DNA from: Aeromonas sp. FDAARGOS 1405
GTDB taxonomy: Bacteria > Pseudomonadota > Gammaproteobacteria > Enterobacterales > Aeromonadaceae
Length of the DNA stretch: 64,000 nucleotides
Reading direction: 5' to 3'
Assembly (NCBI RefSeq): GCF_019048265.1
Contig: NZ_CP077311.1
Coordinates: 3,729,001 to 3,793,000 of the forward strand
In this document: piece by piece, positions 34,787 to 44,547 of the stretch
Layout of the letters: each line of letters begins with the position of its first letter
How positions within the stretch are numbered: the first letter of the stretch is position 1
Notes under the pieces: model-generated
What the model saw: only the letters and a program-made list of their open reading frames with translations
What the model was told of the DNA's origin: nothing
The model's database searches: none
Made by a program: the position numbers and the translations under genes

Positions 34787-36166
34787 GTGCAACGTTATTG
34801 GTCCGAGGCGAAGCAGCTCGTCCGTCTAGCCAGCCCCATTCTGGTCGCCCAGGTGGCTCAGGTCGCCATGAACTTCGTCGATACCGTGATGGCGGGTCAG
34901 GTGAGTGCGGTCGATCTGGCCGCCGTGTCGGTGGCGTCCAGCTTCTGGCTACCGGTGATCCTGCTGGTGCAGGGGATCATCATGGCGCTCACCCCCATCG
35001 TCTCCCAGCTCAATGGCGCCCGTAAACGCGAAGCCATTCGCCCGGCCGTTCATCAGGGTTTCTGGCTGGCACTGATCGTCACCCCGCTGGCGATGATTGC
35101 GCTTTATTACAGCCCGCTGGCGTTGCAGTTCATGGATGTGGAGCCTGTGATGGCCGCCAAGACCACTGGTTACCTGCACGCCATCCTGTGGGGCCTGCCC
35201 GCCTTCGTGATGTTCCAGGTGCTGCGCAACTTCAGTGAGGGGCTCTCCCACACCATGCCCACCATGGTGATCGGCTTTGTCGGGCTGGCGGTCAATATTC
35301 CCGCCAACTACATCTTCATCCACGGTCACTTCGGCATGCCCAAGCTTGGCGGGGTGGGTTGTGGCGTGGCCACGGCAATCGTGCTGTGGGCCATGCTGCT
35401 GGCGATGATCCTCTATGTGAAGCTCTCCCGTCACTTCACCGAGATCCGGCTCTTCTCCCAGCTGGCTCGCCCCAACGGCAGCCGGATCTGGCGCTTGTTC
35501 CGCTTAGGGTTCCCCATCGCCATGGCGATCTTCTGCGAGGTGACCCTGTTTACCGTGGTGGCCCTGATGCTGGCCCCCTTCGGCGCCGAGACGGTGGCGA
35601 GCCACCAGATTGCGCTGAACTTCTCCAGCCTGGTCTTTATGCTGCCCCTCTCCATCGGGGTGGGTGTCACCATCCGGGTCGGTCACAGCATCGGCGAAGG
35701 GCAGCCCCATCATGCTCGGGTGGCGGCTCGCACCGGTTTGATGCTGGGGATGGCCATTGCCGCTGCCACTGCCGCCATGACGGTGTTACTACGCGAGCAG
35801 ATCGCCTCCATCTATACCGATGATCAGCAGGTGATCGTCCTGGCGGCCATTTTGCTGTTCTTCGCCGCCATCTATCAGATCTCCGACTCGGTACAGGTGG
35901 TCGCGGCCGCCGCACTGCGCGGTTACAAGGATACCCAGGCGATTTTCTACGTCACCATCGTCGCCTACTGGGGACTGGGGCTGCCCACCGGCATGATCCT
36001 GGGTCTGACCGACTGGCTGGTGCCACGGATGGGGCCGCAGGGTTTCTGGATCGGCTTTATCGTCGGCCTCACCAGTGCGGCCCTGATGCTGGGGGCAAGA
36101 TTGCGCTACATCTACGGCCGTTTTGCCACTCCGGAGGCCTGCACTACCCTGTCGCGATCTCAGTAA
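34787..36166 (+). CDS. mdtK: MATE-family multidrug efflux protein MdtK/NorM
   Basis: 459 residues and 12 transmembrane helices in two six-helix halves. Na+- or H+-coupled export of cationic drugs and fluoroquinolones in the family. Shared blocks: ASPILVAQVAQVAMNFVDTVMAG, ALTPIVSQLNG, NIPANYIFIHGHFGMPKLGGVGCGVATA, FCEVTLFTVVALMLAPFG, VASHQIALNFSSLVFMLPLS and ALRGYKDT. GTG 34787 is used because GGAGG ends five bases before it and the resulting MQRYWSEAKQL aligns with the E. coli start; GTG 34781 is an alternative. tRNA-Val genes follow, as near E. coli mdtK. Confidence 0.93.
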   Translation: MQRYWSEAKQLVRLASPILVAQVAQVAMNFVDTVMAGQVSAVDLAAVSVASSFWLPVILLVQGIIMALTPIVSQLNGARKREAIRPAVHQGFWLALIVTPLAMIALYYSPLALQFMDVEPVMAAKTTGYLHAILWGLPAFVMFQVLRNFSEGLSHTMPTMVIGFVGLAVNIPANYIFIHGHFGMPKLGGVGCGVATAIVLWAMLLAMILYVKLSRHFTEIRLFSQLARPNGSRIWRLFRLGFPIAMAIFCEVTLFTVVALMLAPFGAETVASHQIALNFSSLVFMLPLSIGVGVTIRVGHSIGEGQPHHARVAARTGLMLGMAIAAATAAMTVLLREQIASIYTDDQQVIVLAAILLFFAAIYQISDSVQVVAAAALRGYKDTQAIFYVTIVAYWGLGLPTGMILGLTDWLVPRMGPQGFWIGFIVGLTSAALMLGARLRYIYGRFATPEACTTLSRSQ

Positions 36167-36252
36167 CAGGGCTTGGCAAGCGACAACTCGCCTGCAAAAT
36201 CAACAGGCTGCGCAAGAACTGGGCAAACAGTCTCCTTTGTGCATATGGCCTG

Positions 36253-36281
36253 TTGACAGCCTTGGGGGGCATGGGTAGTAT
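36253..36281 (+). promoter_or_regulatory. promoter of the tRNA-Val operon
   Basis: TTGACA (36253-36258), 17-base spacer, TAGTAT (36276-36281), followed by a GC-rich discriminator (GCCGACC), typical of stringently controlled stable-RNA promoters. Confidence 0.8.
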
Positions 36282-36325
36282 GCCGACCACGTCAGCAGCG
36301 CTGGCGTAGTGAAGTAAGAGAAAGT

Positions 36326-36402
36326 GGGTTTATAGCTCAGTTGGTTAGAGCACTACCTTGACATGGTAGGGGTCGTTGGTTCGAATCCAATTAAACCCAC
36401 CA
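36326..36402 (+). tRNA. tRNA-Val (GAC), type A
   Basis: 77 bases with encoded CCA. Acceptor GGGTTTA/TAAACCC, D-loop AGCTCAGTTGGTTAGAGC, anticodon loop TTGACAT (anticodon GAC) and T-loop TTCGAAT. Identical to the copy at 36613. Confidence 0.95.
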
Positions 36403-36414
36403 CTTTTCTGTGAT

Positions 36415-36491
36415 GCGTCCTTAGCTCAGCTGGTTAGAGCACCACCTTGACATGGTGGGGGTCGGTGGTTCGAATCCACTAGGACGCACCA
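36415..36491 (+). tRNA. tRNA-Val (GAC), type B
   Basis: 77 bases with CCA. Acceptor GCGTCCT/AGGACGC, anticodon loop TTGACAT (GAC). The anticodon stem begins CCACC, a full pair set, unlike the copies at 36510 and 36728. Confidence 0.95.
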
Positions 36492-36509
36492 TTACAGAAT
36501 ACTGATTAT

Positions 36510-36586
36510 GCGTCCTTAGCTCAGCTGGTTAGAGCATCACCTTGACATGGTGGGGGTCGGTGGTTCGAATCCACTAGGACGCACCA
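36510..36586 (+). tRNA. tRNA-Val (GAC), type B variant
   Basis: 77 bases with CCA. As type B, but the anticodon stem begins TCACC, giving a G-T wobble at pair 27-43. Confidence 0.95.
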
Positions 36587-36612
36587 TTCAGCATTGAAAG
36601 AAATGCAGATGT

Positions 36613-36689
36613 GGGTTTATAGCTCAGTTGGTTAGAGCACTACCTTGACATGGTAGGGGTCGTTGGTTCGAATCCAATTAAACCCACCA
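36613..36689 (+). tRNA. tRNA-Val (GAC), type A
   Basis: 77 bases with CCA; identical to the copy at 36326, with the same three flanking 5' bases (TGT/AGT-like) and the same CAC 3' flank. Confidence 0.95.
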
Positions 36690-36727
36690 CTTCTGCATAA
36701 AGAAATAAAAGTCGCATTGCGCACCCT

Positions 36728-36804
36728 GCGTCCTTAGCTCAGCTGGTTAGAGCATCACCTTGACATGGTGGGGGTCGGTGGTTCGAATCCACTAGGACGC
36801 ACCA
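36728..36804 (+). tRNA. tRNA-Val (GAC), type B variant
   Basis: 77 bases with CCA; same sequence as the copy at 36510. Last gene of the five-tRNA transcript. Confidence 0.95.
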
Positions 36805-36810
36805 GATTAT

Positions 36811-36839
36811 AAAAAGCCCGCTCATCGAGCGGGCTTTTT
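36811..36839 (+). terminator. terminator of the tRNA-Val operon
   Basis: AAAAAGCCCGCTC-ATC-GAGCGGGCTTTTT. Confidence 0.95.
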
Positions 36840-36974
36840 GCATTCTGCAATGCAGCCACTCCCCTGCCCCGCCAATCCGTTCAGCACTGTTCGGCAATGG
36901 CGCAAAGCCTTGTTCCCATAAAAAACTCGTGTCATCCGATGAACGACACGGGCCGGATAGATGCCGCCAGCGCC

Positions 36975-38810
36975 TCAGCTCTGCACGGCAATCTCGTACT
37001 TCTTTATCTTGCGATAGAGGGTGGCAATCCCAATCCCCAGCGCCTGTGCGGCCAGTTTCTTGTTGCCGAGCCGCTGCAGGGTCTCTTCAATCATCTGTTT
37101 CTCCATGCTCTCAAGGCCGCTCTCACCCGGAGCGGGTTCAGGCAGTTTCTCCGGCATTGCGGCGAGCGGAGTGGTGGCAGGCACATTGAACGCCGCATCC
37201 AGATTGGTCACCGGGATCGACTGGGCGGTGACGCGATGGGGCTCCTGATTGCGGATGATGTTGGGGGGCAGCAGGCTGGCGTCAATCACCTCGCCCGCCT
37301 GGCTGACGTTGACCAGATATTCGATGAGGTTGCTGAGCTCGCGCACGTTTCCAGGCCAGCGATACCCCTTGAGCAGCGCCATCACCTCGGGCGCCAGACC
37401 GGGATAGACAATGCCAATGCGGCTGGTGTGCAGGTTGAGGAAGTAGTGGGTCAGCAGCTCCACGTCCCCTTCCCGCTCCCGCAGTGGCGGCAGGTTGAGG
37501 GGGATGACGTTGATGCGGTAGTAGAGATCCTCGCGAAACTTCCCCTCGGCTATGTATTGATCGAGATGCTGGTGGGTGGCGGCGATGATGCGAATATCCA
37601 CCGGCACCGGTCGGCTGGCCCCGATGGGGGTCACCTCCCGCAGCTCCAGCACCCGCAGCAGCTTGGCCTGCATGGTGAGCGGCATGTCGCCAATCTCGTC
37701 AAGGAACAGGGTGCCCTGATGGGCTGCCTGGATCAGGCCCTGCTTGCCACCGCTGGAGGCACCGGTAAAGGAGCCCTTCACATAGCCAAACAGCTCGCTC
37801 TCCAGCAGTTGTTCGGGAATGGCGGCACAGTTGATGGCAATAAAAGGCTTGTCCTGCCGCGGACTCAGGCGATGGACAGCGCGGGCCACCACCTCTTTAC
37901 CGGTGCCGCTCTCGCCACAAATCAGCACGCTGGAAGGACTCTGGGCGATGCGGTGCAGCAGTCGTTTGAGGGTGCGCATCGGCTTGCTCTCGCCGATCAG
38001 CTGATCGATCCGCACATCCGGATCCGGCTCCTGAACCTGACCAGAGTGGGACTGGTGAAACGCCATCAGAAAGAGCTGCTGGCCCTGCACATGATGTAGC
38101 TGGCCGATGATCAGCTCCTGACGACCTTCAAAAGTGATGATGTGCTGAAGATGACCACTCAGCCCCTGCTGGGAGAAGGTGAGCGGGCGGATCCCCACTT
38201 CGCGCCCCTGCAGCTGTTCCTGCTGGCAACCCAGATGATGGAGCGCCGCCTCGTTGGCGTAGAGCAGTTGGCTCTTCTCATCGAGCAGCAGGCAGCCCTG
38301 ATCCATGTTGGTCATCAGATTGAGGAACACCTTGTTGACCCCGTCCGACAACCCGCGCGAATCGAGCAACTTGGCCACAAAGATGGTAGAGATGTGGCGC
38401 ACATAGTCACACACATCTTGCAGATTGTTGTTGAGGCGCGCCTGCTGCTCGTCGCTGAAGGCTACCAGACTGATCACCCCGATACAGCGCTCGTCCACCA
38501 TGATGGGCACCCCGAGGAAGGCGCGCTCACGACAGCTCTCCTTGCAGGTACAGCCGTCACACACGGGATCATCGCTGGTGTGGGTAACAATCTTCTCCCG
38601 CTGGTTATCAATCACATAGCGCAGCAGGCGGGAATCCCCCTCCAGCTGACGTCCGAAGAACTTGCCATAGGGCCCGGTGCCAGCCACCCGAACCATATCG
38701 GCATCCACAATCTCGACCTCAAGCTGCAGCACACTCGCCAGCATCTTGGCAAAGCGCAAGATGGTCGGCTGGATCTGCATCAATAGACACTGGTTGCTCA
38801 CGGATCTCAT
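36975..38810 (-). CDS. sigma-54-dependent transcriptional activator with GAF domain and Cys cluster
   Basis: 611 residues. The GAF-type sensor (~10-165) contains C84, C87, C89 and C93 ([13 protein letters not shown]), a spacing suited to metal or iron-sulfur binding. A PAS-like segment (~170-260) precedes the AAA+ domain: Walker [17 protein letters not shown], sigma-54 contact loop GSFTGA (GAFTGA with Ala to Ser), Walker [13 protein letters not shown], and [10 protein letters not shown]. The C-terminal Fis-type HTH is [33 protein letters not shown]. No receiver domain, so it senses a signal directly. ATG 38810 has AAGGA. No obvious target operon or -24/-12 promoter is nearby. Redox, oxygen or metal sensing is inference. 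Confidence 0.85.
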   Translation of the reverse strand: MRSVSNQCLLMQIQPTILRFAKMLASVLQLEVEIVDADMVRVAGTGPYGKFFGRQLEGDSRLLRYVIDNQREKIVTHTSDDPVCDGCTCKESCRERAFLGVPIMVDERCIGVISLVAFSDEQQARLNNNLQDVCDYVRHISTIFVAKLLDSRGLSDGVNKVFLNLMTNMDQGCLLLDEKSQLLYANEAALHHLGCQQEQLQGREVGIRPLTFSQQGLSGHLQHIITFEGRQELIIGQLHHVQGQQLFLMAFHQSHSGQVQEPDPDVRIDQLIGESKPMRTLKRLLHRIAQSPSSVLICGESGTGKEVVARAVHRLSPRQDKPFIAINCAAIPEQLLESELFGYVKGSFTGASSGGKQGLIQAAHQGTLFLDEIGDMPLTMQAKLLRVLELREVTPIGASRPVPVDIRIIAATHQHLDQYIAEGKFREDLYYRINVIPLNLPPLREREGDVELLTHYFLNLHTSRIGIVYPGLAPEVMALLKGYRWPGNVRELSNLIEYLVNVSQAGEVIDASLLPPNIIRNQEPHRVTAQSIPVTNLDAAFNVPATTPLAAMPEKLPEPAPGESGLESMEKQMIEETLQRLGNKKLAAQALGIGIATLYRKIKKYEIAVQS

Positions 38811-39093
38811 CCATCATTCCTTTTTGTTCTTGTTATCCTCCCCCTAAAGGGAGTCATGCTGGCCAGATACTAAGGGATATCAGGGGGAACTACTTCGGGG
38901 GGGATCACGAAAAGGGAAAATGATCAGCATCCTCCGCGACTTCAGAGGTACAGATAAAATTCAATAAAAACATAAAGATGAAAACACATACAGCAAGATA
39001 AACCACTTGGGTCAGCCAAGCCTGCTGATCTGCGGACGCCATCGATGGATCATGCTGAATGTGGGGAAAACAACCTCTGATATGGCATTTGGT

Positions 39094-39558
39094 TCACGCG
39101 CCGCGTACCTGTTTCAGGACTTGGCACTCATGGTCGAAATCCGCTTTATCTTGCGGCTGAATGTAACTTTGCCAGCGGGCAAACAGCTCGGCCGTCGGAT
39201 AACGATGCAGACGAATACCGGTGCGATAGAGTTTGGGAAAGAGTGGGTCTGGCTGGGATCTCACGACCAGACCTCGCAGCATCTCGCCAGAGGGAATGGC
39301 AATCACCAGCTCATCCCCCTCTTTCAACCTTATGGCCCCCAGGATGCCGATGCCGCCGATGGCTATGTCGCGCACTACTACATAGGGCACCGGGTTGAGC
39401 AACTCCAGAAACCAGTTGCGACGGCGACATTCTGCCTTGTAACCACCGCCACTGAGGATAAAACGGCGGTGTCTGCGCCAGTCATAACCGGTAGGCAATG
39501 CCGGGTCATAGCGCGATTTTGCCTGCCCCACAGGATCAGATTGCTCACTTGTGCTCAT
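39094..39558 (-). CDS. PilZ-like protein, 154 aa
   Basis: GAGGGA precedes ATG 39558. An Arg-rich WRRHRRF motif is followed ~30 residues later by VVVRDIAIGGIGILGAIRLKEGDELVI, which looks like the PilZ pair R-x3-R and D-x-S-x-x-G but with Ala for the Ser. The strand pattern to GIRLHR fits a small beta-barrel. If PilZ, it may bind cyclic di-GMP, though the substitution weakens that. Not part of a clear operon. Confidence 0.45.
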   Translation of the reverse strand: MSTSEQSDPVGQAKSRYDPALPTGYDWRRHRRFILSGGGYKAECRRRNWFLELLNPVPYVVVRDIAIGGIGILGAIRLKEGDELVIAIPSGEMLRGLVVRSQPDPLFPKLYRTGIRLHRYPTAELFARWQSYIQPQDKADFDHECQVLKQVRGA

Positions 39559-39672
39559 CCGGTTTCCCTCACTGGCATTGGTTAAACAGTGTCAGTCAGC
39601 TCTTTTTCAACTATAGCTGTCGCCGTTAGGCTCAGGGTCGGATACGGGGACGACAGATATATTACGGAGGCA

Positions 39673-39744
39673 ATGATGGACAGAGATGGCATGGATGAGA
39701 TACGAACGACTGCGGCTCGGTTCGATCAAGCAATAGACCAGTGA
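39673..39744 (+). CDS. candidate 23-residue peptide
   Basis: GGAGG at 39666-39670 precedes two consecutive ATGs (39673 and 39676; the second has the better 5-base spacing). The frame reads MMDRDGMDEIRTTAARFDQA and three more residues. It is acidic and helical-looking, in the gap between the PilZ-like gene and the AEC gene, both on the other strand. Supported only by the ribosome binding site. Confidence 0.25.
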   Translation: MMDRDGMDEIRTTAARFDQAIDQ

Positions 39745-39773
39745 GTCGCACCGCCGCAGCGATGCAATCTAAC

Positions 39774-40658
39774 TTAGCCGGGCAGATGAAGTGCCAACAA
39801 GACCGCCAGCGGGATCACCAGCACAGAGAGTGCATTGCCGCCGAGCACGATACTGGCCACCTTATCCGGCTGACAGTGATACTGCTCGCAGAGCATGTAA
39901 TTCAACACCGCAGGGGGCAAGGAAACCGACAACATCAACAGCGGGATCCACTCCGTCTTGAGCGGCAACAACCAGATCGCCAGCAGCAGCGACAATCCCC
40001 CCGCCAGCAGATAGAGCAGGTTGCACTTGAGCGCGAGGCCCAGGTGATCGAGCTCCCCCTCCATCAGGCGAATACCCAGCGCAAAGAGCATCAGGGGCAC
40101 CGAAATCTGGCCAAGCAGCGAGGCCGTGGTCACCACATAATCCGGCAGCGTAATGTGCAGGTTGGCCACCAGCAAACCGGCCAGCGCGGCCCACAACACA
40201 GGGCTGCGCAGCCACAGCCAGCGGGAGGTATTGGCCGAGAGGATAAACATGCCGACCGAGAAGTGCAGCAGATTGGAGAGCACAAAGAGGAGCACGATGG
40301 CCCCCAGTTGCTGCTCGCCAAATGCCAGCACCATCAAGGGGATACCGAGATTGCCGGTATTTCGGAACATAGCGGGCAAGATCAGCGCTGCCCTCTCAAT
40401 TCCTTTGAGTTTGAGCAGCGCGAGCAGCAGACCGGGTAACAGAATAACCAGCGCCCCCGCCGCAATCAGCGGCAGATGCTCCGCCAGCACCAGCGGATAC
40501 TTGACCAGCGCGGAGAAGACCAGCGCAGGGGTAAACAGCTCGATATTGGCCCGATTGACGTAACCGAGCGCGGCCCCCGGTCGCAATCGCCCATAGAGGG
40601 CGCCGAGCCCGACCACACCGAACACCGGGATGACGATATTGAGCAAGGCGCTGAACAT
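39774..40658 (-). CDS. AEC-family (auxin efflux carrier-like) transporter
   Basis: 294 residues and about ten transmembrane helices. FGVVGLGALYGRL, NRANIELFTPALVFSALVK, FRNTGNLGIPLMVLAFGEQQLGAIVLLFVLSN and ISVPLMLFALGIRLMEGE follow the bacterial AEC family, which exports or exchanges organic acids such as malate. Substrate unknown. Twelve bases downstream of yaeQ on the same strand, so probably cotranscribed. Confidence 0.85.
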   Translation of the reverse strand: MFSALLNIVIPVFGVVGLGALYGRLRPGAALGYVNRANIELFTPALVFSALVKYPLVLAEHLPLIAAGALVILLPGLLLALLKLKGIERAALILPAMFRNTGNLGIPLMVLAFGEQQLGAIVLLFVLSNLLHFSVGMFILSANTSRWLWLRSPVLWAALAGLLVANLHITLPDYVVTTASLLGQISVPLMLFALGIRLMEGELDHLGLALKCNLLYLLAGGLSLLLAIWLLPLKTEWIPLLMLSVSLPPAVLNYMLCEQYHCQPDKVASIVLGGNALSVLVIPLAVLLALHLPG

Positions 40659-40670
40659 GGGCGGCGTCCG

Positions 40671-41228
40671 TTACAGTTCGCGGGCCGGCTTGCCCATCAG
40701 CACCACCGGATCCAGCGTCACTTCCAGTGCCCCGTTACTGACCCAGAGCTGACCATCGGAGATAGTGCAGGTGAGCTGCATGGTGCGCTCGACCATGGCG
40801 GTCAGCGGCAGAGTCTGGCTGTCGGAGAGTTCGATGATGCTGAGGTTGTCATGCTGGCTCAGCTTGCCCTGGTTCTGCTTCCACCAGACGCTGGTGCCAC
40901 GACCGCCGTAGAGGTAGAGCACCACCTGACGAGCACGGTTACAGGCCTTTTTCAGCCGTTTTTCATCGGGTTGGCCCAGCTCGATCCAGAGCTCTATTTC
41001 GTCCGAGTAGTTCTTGCACCAGAGCTCGGGTTCGTCATCGGCGCTCAATCCCTTGGTGAACTCCAGTCGCTCGGCAGCGTGCCAGGCAAAGGCCGCCAGC
41101 CGGATCATCATCCGCTCATCGGTTTCGGAGGGGTGGCGCGCCAGGGTGAGGGAGAAGTCCTGATACAGATTGCGATCCATATCAGACAAACTGATCTGGG
41201 CCTTGAATACGGTTGCCTTGAGAGCCAT
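40671..41228 (-). CDS. yaeQ: YaeQ family protein
   Basis: 185 residues. MALKATVFKAQISLSDMDRN, LTLARHPSETDERMMIRLAAF, LEFTKGLSADDEPELW, WIELGQPDEKRLKKAC and WWKQNQGKL match E. coli YaeQ nearly block for block. The YaeQ fold resembles PD-(D/E)xK nucleases; the E. coli protein was first linked to suppression of an rfaH defect, but the role is unsettled. AAGG before ATG 41228. Heads a unit with the AEC gene. Confidence 0.93.
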   Translation of the reverse strand: MALKATVFKAQISLSDMDRNLYQDFSLTLARHPSETDERMMIRLAAFAWHAAERLEFTKGLSADDEPELWCKNYSDEIELWIELGQPDEKRLKKACNRARQVVLYLYGGRGTSVWWKQNQGKLSQHDNLSIIELSDSQTLPLTAMVERTMQLTCTISDGQLWVSNGALEVTLDPVVLMGKPAREL

Positions 41229-41363
41229 AGAAAACCTTGAACACCTGATAAGAGAAGGGTGAGTGGGAAATACGGGCGCCAGTGTAATCAAAATCGGCGA
41301 CAGGTTCGACCATCCGGACCAAAGATTTCCCCTTCCCTGCCGGGATAAGTGCTTTAAAAGACA

Positions 41364-41397
41364 CAAAAAACAAATGCCAGTCCGAAGACTGGCATTT
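41364..41397 (-). terminator. terminator with TTCG loop
   Basis: Read leftwards: AAATGCCAGTC-TTCG-GACTGGCATTT then GTTTTTTG. It ends the small membrane protein gene and separates it from yaeQ. Confidence 0.9.
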
Positions 41398-41415
41398 GGC
41401 GGCATGAGAAGCGAC

Positions 41416-41556
41416 TCACTTCTCGGCGGACTGTACCCCGAACGCGTTCAGCAGCATGCAACAGGTCACTGCCACCGCCACGAATCCGCTCAGAAAGATA
41501 AAGGGCATGGCCCCGTATCCCAGTACTGTCCAGATGGTGTGTTCAAGAAGACTCAT
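41416..41556 (-). CDS. 46-residue membrane protein (TIGR02808-like)
   Basis: ATG 41556 with AAGGA opens MSLLEHTIWTVLGYGAMPFI, then a hydrophobic span of ~25 residues and a short polar tail. The opening (L-E-x-x-IW-x-x-LGY-x-AMP) fits the TIGR02808 micro-membrane family known from Vibrio and relatives. One transmembrane helix; function unknown. Followed by a strong terminator. Confidence 0.65.
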   Translation of the reverse strand: MSLLEHTIWTVLGYGAMPFIFLSGFVAVAVTCCMLLNAFGVQSAEK

Positions 41557-41772
41557 TGTTGTGTCCTTCATCCGGTGAAAGGTGTGTTCCTTCTGGCGGA
41601 TATTGGCTCCGCTCTTGATGCCTCCATTTGACCTCAATCAGCGGTTGGGTCCTATGCCACCAAAGTGATAAATGCAGGGTTCATTTGCGCTGGATCAAGC
41701 TTTTTGACCAAATATCCATGCAGTTCAAGCAATTACCACCGCAAATAAAGGATAGACACAAACACGGCAGAA

Positions 41773-41800
41773 TAAAAAAACGCGCCGGATGGCGCGTTTC
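41773..41800 (-). terminator. terminator of fadR
   Basis: Read leftwards: AAACGCGCC-ATCC-GGCGCGTTT followed by T-rich bases. Confidence 0.85.
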
Positions 41801-41821
41801 TTGGACAGCACAGGCAAGGGA

Positions 41822-42535
41822 TCAGTTATCGCACAGATCGCTTGGCATGTCCTGACGCAGACGGGTCCACAGCTTGCCGGACTCGATACCGTACTGACGC
41901 ACCGTCATGAACACGGCTTCGTGGTTCTTGGTCTCCGCCAGATTGAGCAGGGTCTTGTAGTAGGCGTCTGCGGTCTCGCGGGCCTGCTTGTCGGAGAAGT
42001 AGTAGCTGCCGACCCGGCTGTACAACCCTTTGAAACCGTTCAGGATCAGGGCGTAGATCGGATTGCCGGAAGCAAACGCCAGCTGGTGGTGCAGGCGATA
42101 ATCGAACTCGGCATAAGCCTGTGCGTTGTTCTCGACCCCATCGGCGCCACGCAGGATCTCGGCGGCCTGCTCCGGATTGTGACGGATCGCCCCGCGGATA
42201 AAGATGGTGCAGATGTGGGTACGGGCGGAGAGCAGCTGAGCTATCAGATCAGGTACCTTGTCCTGATCCAGACGAGCCAACGTCTCCAGAATATTGAGGC
42301 CGGAGGTTTCCCAGAAATTGTTCACCTTGGTCGGCTTGCCATGCTGGATGGTCAACCAGCCATCACGGGCCAGTCGCTGCAGCACTTCGCGCAAGGTCGT
42401 CCGCGTCACCCCGATCAACTCGGATAATTCACGCTCGGCGGGCAGAATAGATCCGGGAGGAAAGCGATTGTTCCAGATGGACTCGATGATGTATTCCTCG
42501 GCAAACCCAGCTGGGCTCTGCGCTTTTATAACCAT
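41822..42535 (-). CDS. fadR: fatty acid metabolism regulator FadR
   Basis: 237 residues. GntR-family winged-helix repressor of beta-oxidation genes and activator of fabA/fabB; long-chain acyl-CoA releases it from DNA. The first ~85 residues ([79 protein letters not shown]) are almost identical to E. coli FadR, so the DNA site should be conserved. The acyl-CoA domain ([25 protein letters not shown]) is more diverged. ATG 42535 chosen by alignment. Divergent from nhaB, as in E. coli. Confidence 0.97.
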   Translation of the reverse strand: MVIKAQSPAGFAEEYIIESIWNNRFPPGSILPAERELSELIGVTRTTLREVLQRLARDGWLTIQHGKPTKVNNFWETSGLNILETLARLDQDKVPDLIAQLLSARTHICTIFIRGAIRHNPEQAAEILRGADGVENNAQAYAEFDYRLHHQLAFASGNPIYALILNGFKGLYSRVGSYYFSDKQARETADAYYKTLLNLAETKNHEAVFMTVRQYGIESGKLWTRLRQDMPSDLCDN

Positions 42536-42868
42536 GAATTGACTCTGTTGTAATGCGTAAAAAGGCTGACGAATGATATCAAAGCGATGATGGCTGGCAA
42601 GCATAAGGTCAGTCCTCTGCTCACATATGGCAAATATAGTGTTGGGAATATGTATCTAATCGCCACGAGGGAGCCAGCCAACCCCGACAAGGTGGTTATA
42701 AAACAGACACATGGGCAGAGATCCATCGGCTATCATTTATAATCGTCACGCTTTTTGATTAAAATCACGAGGAATCAGACAGATAAAGGCCAACATCCGG
42801 AGGCACAGGTCGAATCATCCTTGACTGCATAGAAGCAGATCCTAACAACAAAGTTGAGACCCATTATC
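42536..42868. promoter_or_regulatory. fadR-nhaB divergent intergenic region
   Basis: 333 bases with no gene. It holds the promoters of both genes and a candidate CRP/FNR site at 42754-42769. Confidence 0.5.
42754..42769 (+). promoter_or_regulatory. CRP/FNR-type site upstream of nhaB
   Basis: TTTGATTAAAATCACG contains TTGAT-N4-ATCAC (9 of 10 bases of the FNR pattern) and TTTGA-N6-TCACG (8 of 10 of CRP), about 100 bases before nhaB. The factor is not decided by sequence. Confidence 0.4.
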
Positions 42869-44449
42869 ATGCCAATAAGCCTAGGGCAGGCATTCGCCAA
42901 GAACTTCTTGGGCAATGCACCACAGTGGTATAAAAGCGCCATCTTGCTATTTCTGGTGATCAATCCGATTGCCTTCCACCTTGATCCTTTCATTGCGGGC
43001 TGGTTACTGGTCGTTGAGTTTATCTTCACCCTGGCCATGGCCCTCAAGTGCTACCCCCTGCAACCGGGCGGTCTGCTCGCGATCGAAGCCGTGTTGATCG
43101 GCATGACCTCCGCCGATCAGGTCAAGCACGAGCTGGTCGCGAATATCGAAGTGCTGCTGTTGCTGGTGTTCATGGTGGCAGGCATCTATTTCATGAAGCA
43201 GCTGCTGCTCTATGTCTTCACCAAGCTGCTGATCGGCGTACGCTCCAAGATCCTGCTCTCCCTTTCCTTCTGTCTGGTGTCCGCCTTCCTGTCAGCTTTT
43301 CTCGATGCCCTGACCGTGATTGCCGTGGTGATCAGTGTCGCCACCGGCTTTTATGCCATTTATCACAAGGTCTCGTCCGGCAAGGGATTTGGACATGCAC
43401 ATGACCACACCCATGATCAGGAAGTAAAGGAAGACCACTATCAGGCTCTCGAGCAGTTCCGCGCCTTCCTGCGCAGCCTGATGATGCATGCCGCCATCGG
43501 TACCGCGCTGGGTGGTGTCTGCACCCTGGTGGGCGAGCCGCAAAACCTCATCATCGGCGAGCAGGCTGGCTGGCACTTTGGCGAGTTTGCCATTCGTATG
43601 TCCCCCGTCTCGCTCCCCGTCTTTATTTGCGGTTTGCTTACCTGTGTGCTGGTCGAGAAGATGGGATGGTTCGGTTATGGTGCCAAATTGCCGGAGTCGG
43701 TGCGCGCCATAATGGAGGAGTACAACCTGCATGAGAATGCCAAACGCACCCAGCAGGACAAAGCCAAGCTGATGGTACAGGCTCTGATCGCCATCTGGTT
43801 AATCGTCGGCCTGGCTCTGCATCTTGCAGCGGTAGGATTGATTGGCCTCTCGGTCATCGTGCTGGCAACCTCGTTCACCGGAATTACCGAAGAGCATGCT
43901 CTGGGCAAGGCCTTTGAAGAGGCGCTGCCCTTTACCGCCCTGCTGGCTGTGTTTTTCAGCGTGGTCGCCGTCATCATCGATCAGCAGTTGTTCAAGCCGG
44001 TGATCCAGTGGGTTCTTTCGGCGGAACAAGAGCAACAATTGGCGCTTTTCTATGTAGCCAACGGTCTACTCTCCATGGTCAGTGACAACGTCTTTGTCGG
44101 CACCGTCTACATCAATGAGGTGAAGACTGCTCTGCTCAACGGTGCCATCGACCGCGCCCAGTTCGATCTGCTGGCGGTAGCCATCAACACAGGTACCAAC
44201 CTGCCATCGGTCGCCACCCCCAATGGTCAGGCCGCCTTCCTGTTTATGCTCACCTCGGCATTGGCGCCGCTGCTGCGCCTCTCCTATGGCCGCATGGTCT
44301 GGATGGCGCTACCCTACACATTGGTGCTGGGGCTGGTCGGCTTTTTCTCTGTCGAATTACTGCTTGGCCCTGCCACCGAATGGTTCTATCAGCACGGATG
44401 GCTGGTGATGGAGAGTGCGCTGCCAGCGGTACAGCCAGCGCTGCATTAA
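42869..44449 (+). CDS. nhaB: Na+/H+ antiporter NhaB
   Basis: 526 residues and about 12 helices. Exports Na+ (and Li+) in exchange for protons. [111 protein letters not shown] and [20 protein letters not shown] are the NhaB blocks. A His/Asp-rich cytoplasmic loop (~178-192, [10 protein letters not shown]) is a local feature that could bind metal. ATG 42869 chosen by alignment; its ribosome binding site is weak. Confidence 0.95.
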   Translation: MPISLGQAFAKNFLGNAPQWYKSAILLFLVINPIAFHLDPFIAGWLLVVEFIFTLAMALKCYPLQPGGLLAIEAVLIGMTSADQVKHELVANIEVLLLLVFMVAGIYFMKQLLLYVFTKLLIGVRSKILLSLSFCLVSAFLSAFLDALTVIAVVISVATGFYAIYHKVSSGKGFGHAHDHTHDQEVKEDHYQALEQFRAFLRSLMMHAAIGTALGGVCTLVGEPQNLIIGEQAGWHFGEFAIRMSPVSLPVFICGLLTCVLVEKMGWFGYGAKLPESVRAIMEEYNLHENAKRTQQDKAKLMVQALIAIWLIVGLALHLAAVGLIGLSVIVLATSFTGITEEHALGKAFEEALPFTALLAVFFSVVAVIIDQQLFKPVIQWVLSAEQEQQLALFYVANGLLSMVSDNVFVGTVYINEVKTALLNGAIDRAQFDLLAVAINTGTNLPSVATPNGQAAFLFMLTSALAPLLRLSYGRMVWMALPYTLVLGLVGFFSVELLLGPATEWFYQHGWLVMESALPAVQPALH

Positions 44450-44467
44450 TCCGTTGCGACGGTTTCC

Positions 44468-44496
44468 GAGGGCCCTTTCAGGGCCCTTTTCTTTTC
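44468..44496 (+). terminator. terminator after nhaB
   Basis: AGGGCCC-TTTC-AGGGCCCTTTTCTTTT; GC-palindromic stem with a T-rich tail. Confidence 0.7.
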
Positions 44497-44547
44497 TGCC
44501 CCGCTCTGCTCTAATTCAGCCACTGTTTTTTCTGAGAGATCAATGAG

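Noticed and set aside
36326..36804. tRNA-Val array as a genomic-island attachment site
   Set aside because: No integrase, no displaced tRNA 3' fragment and syntenic core genes on both sides.
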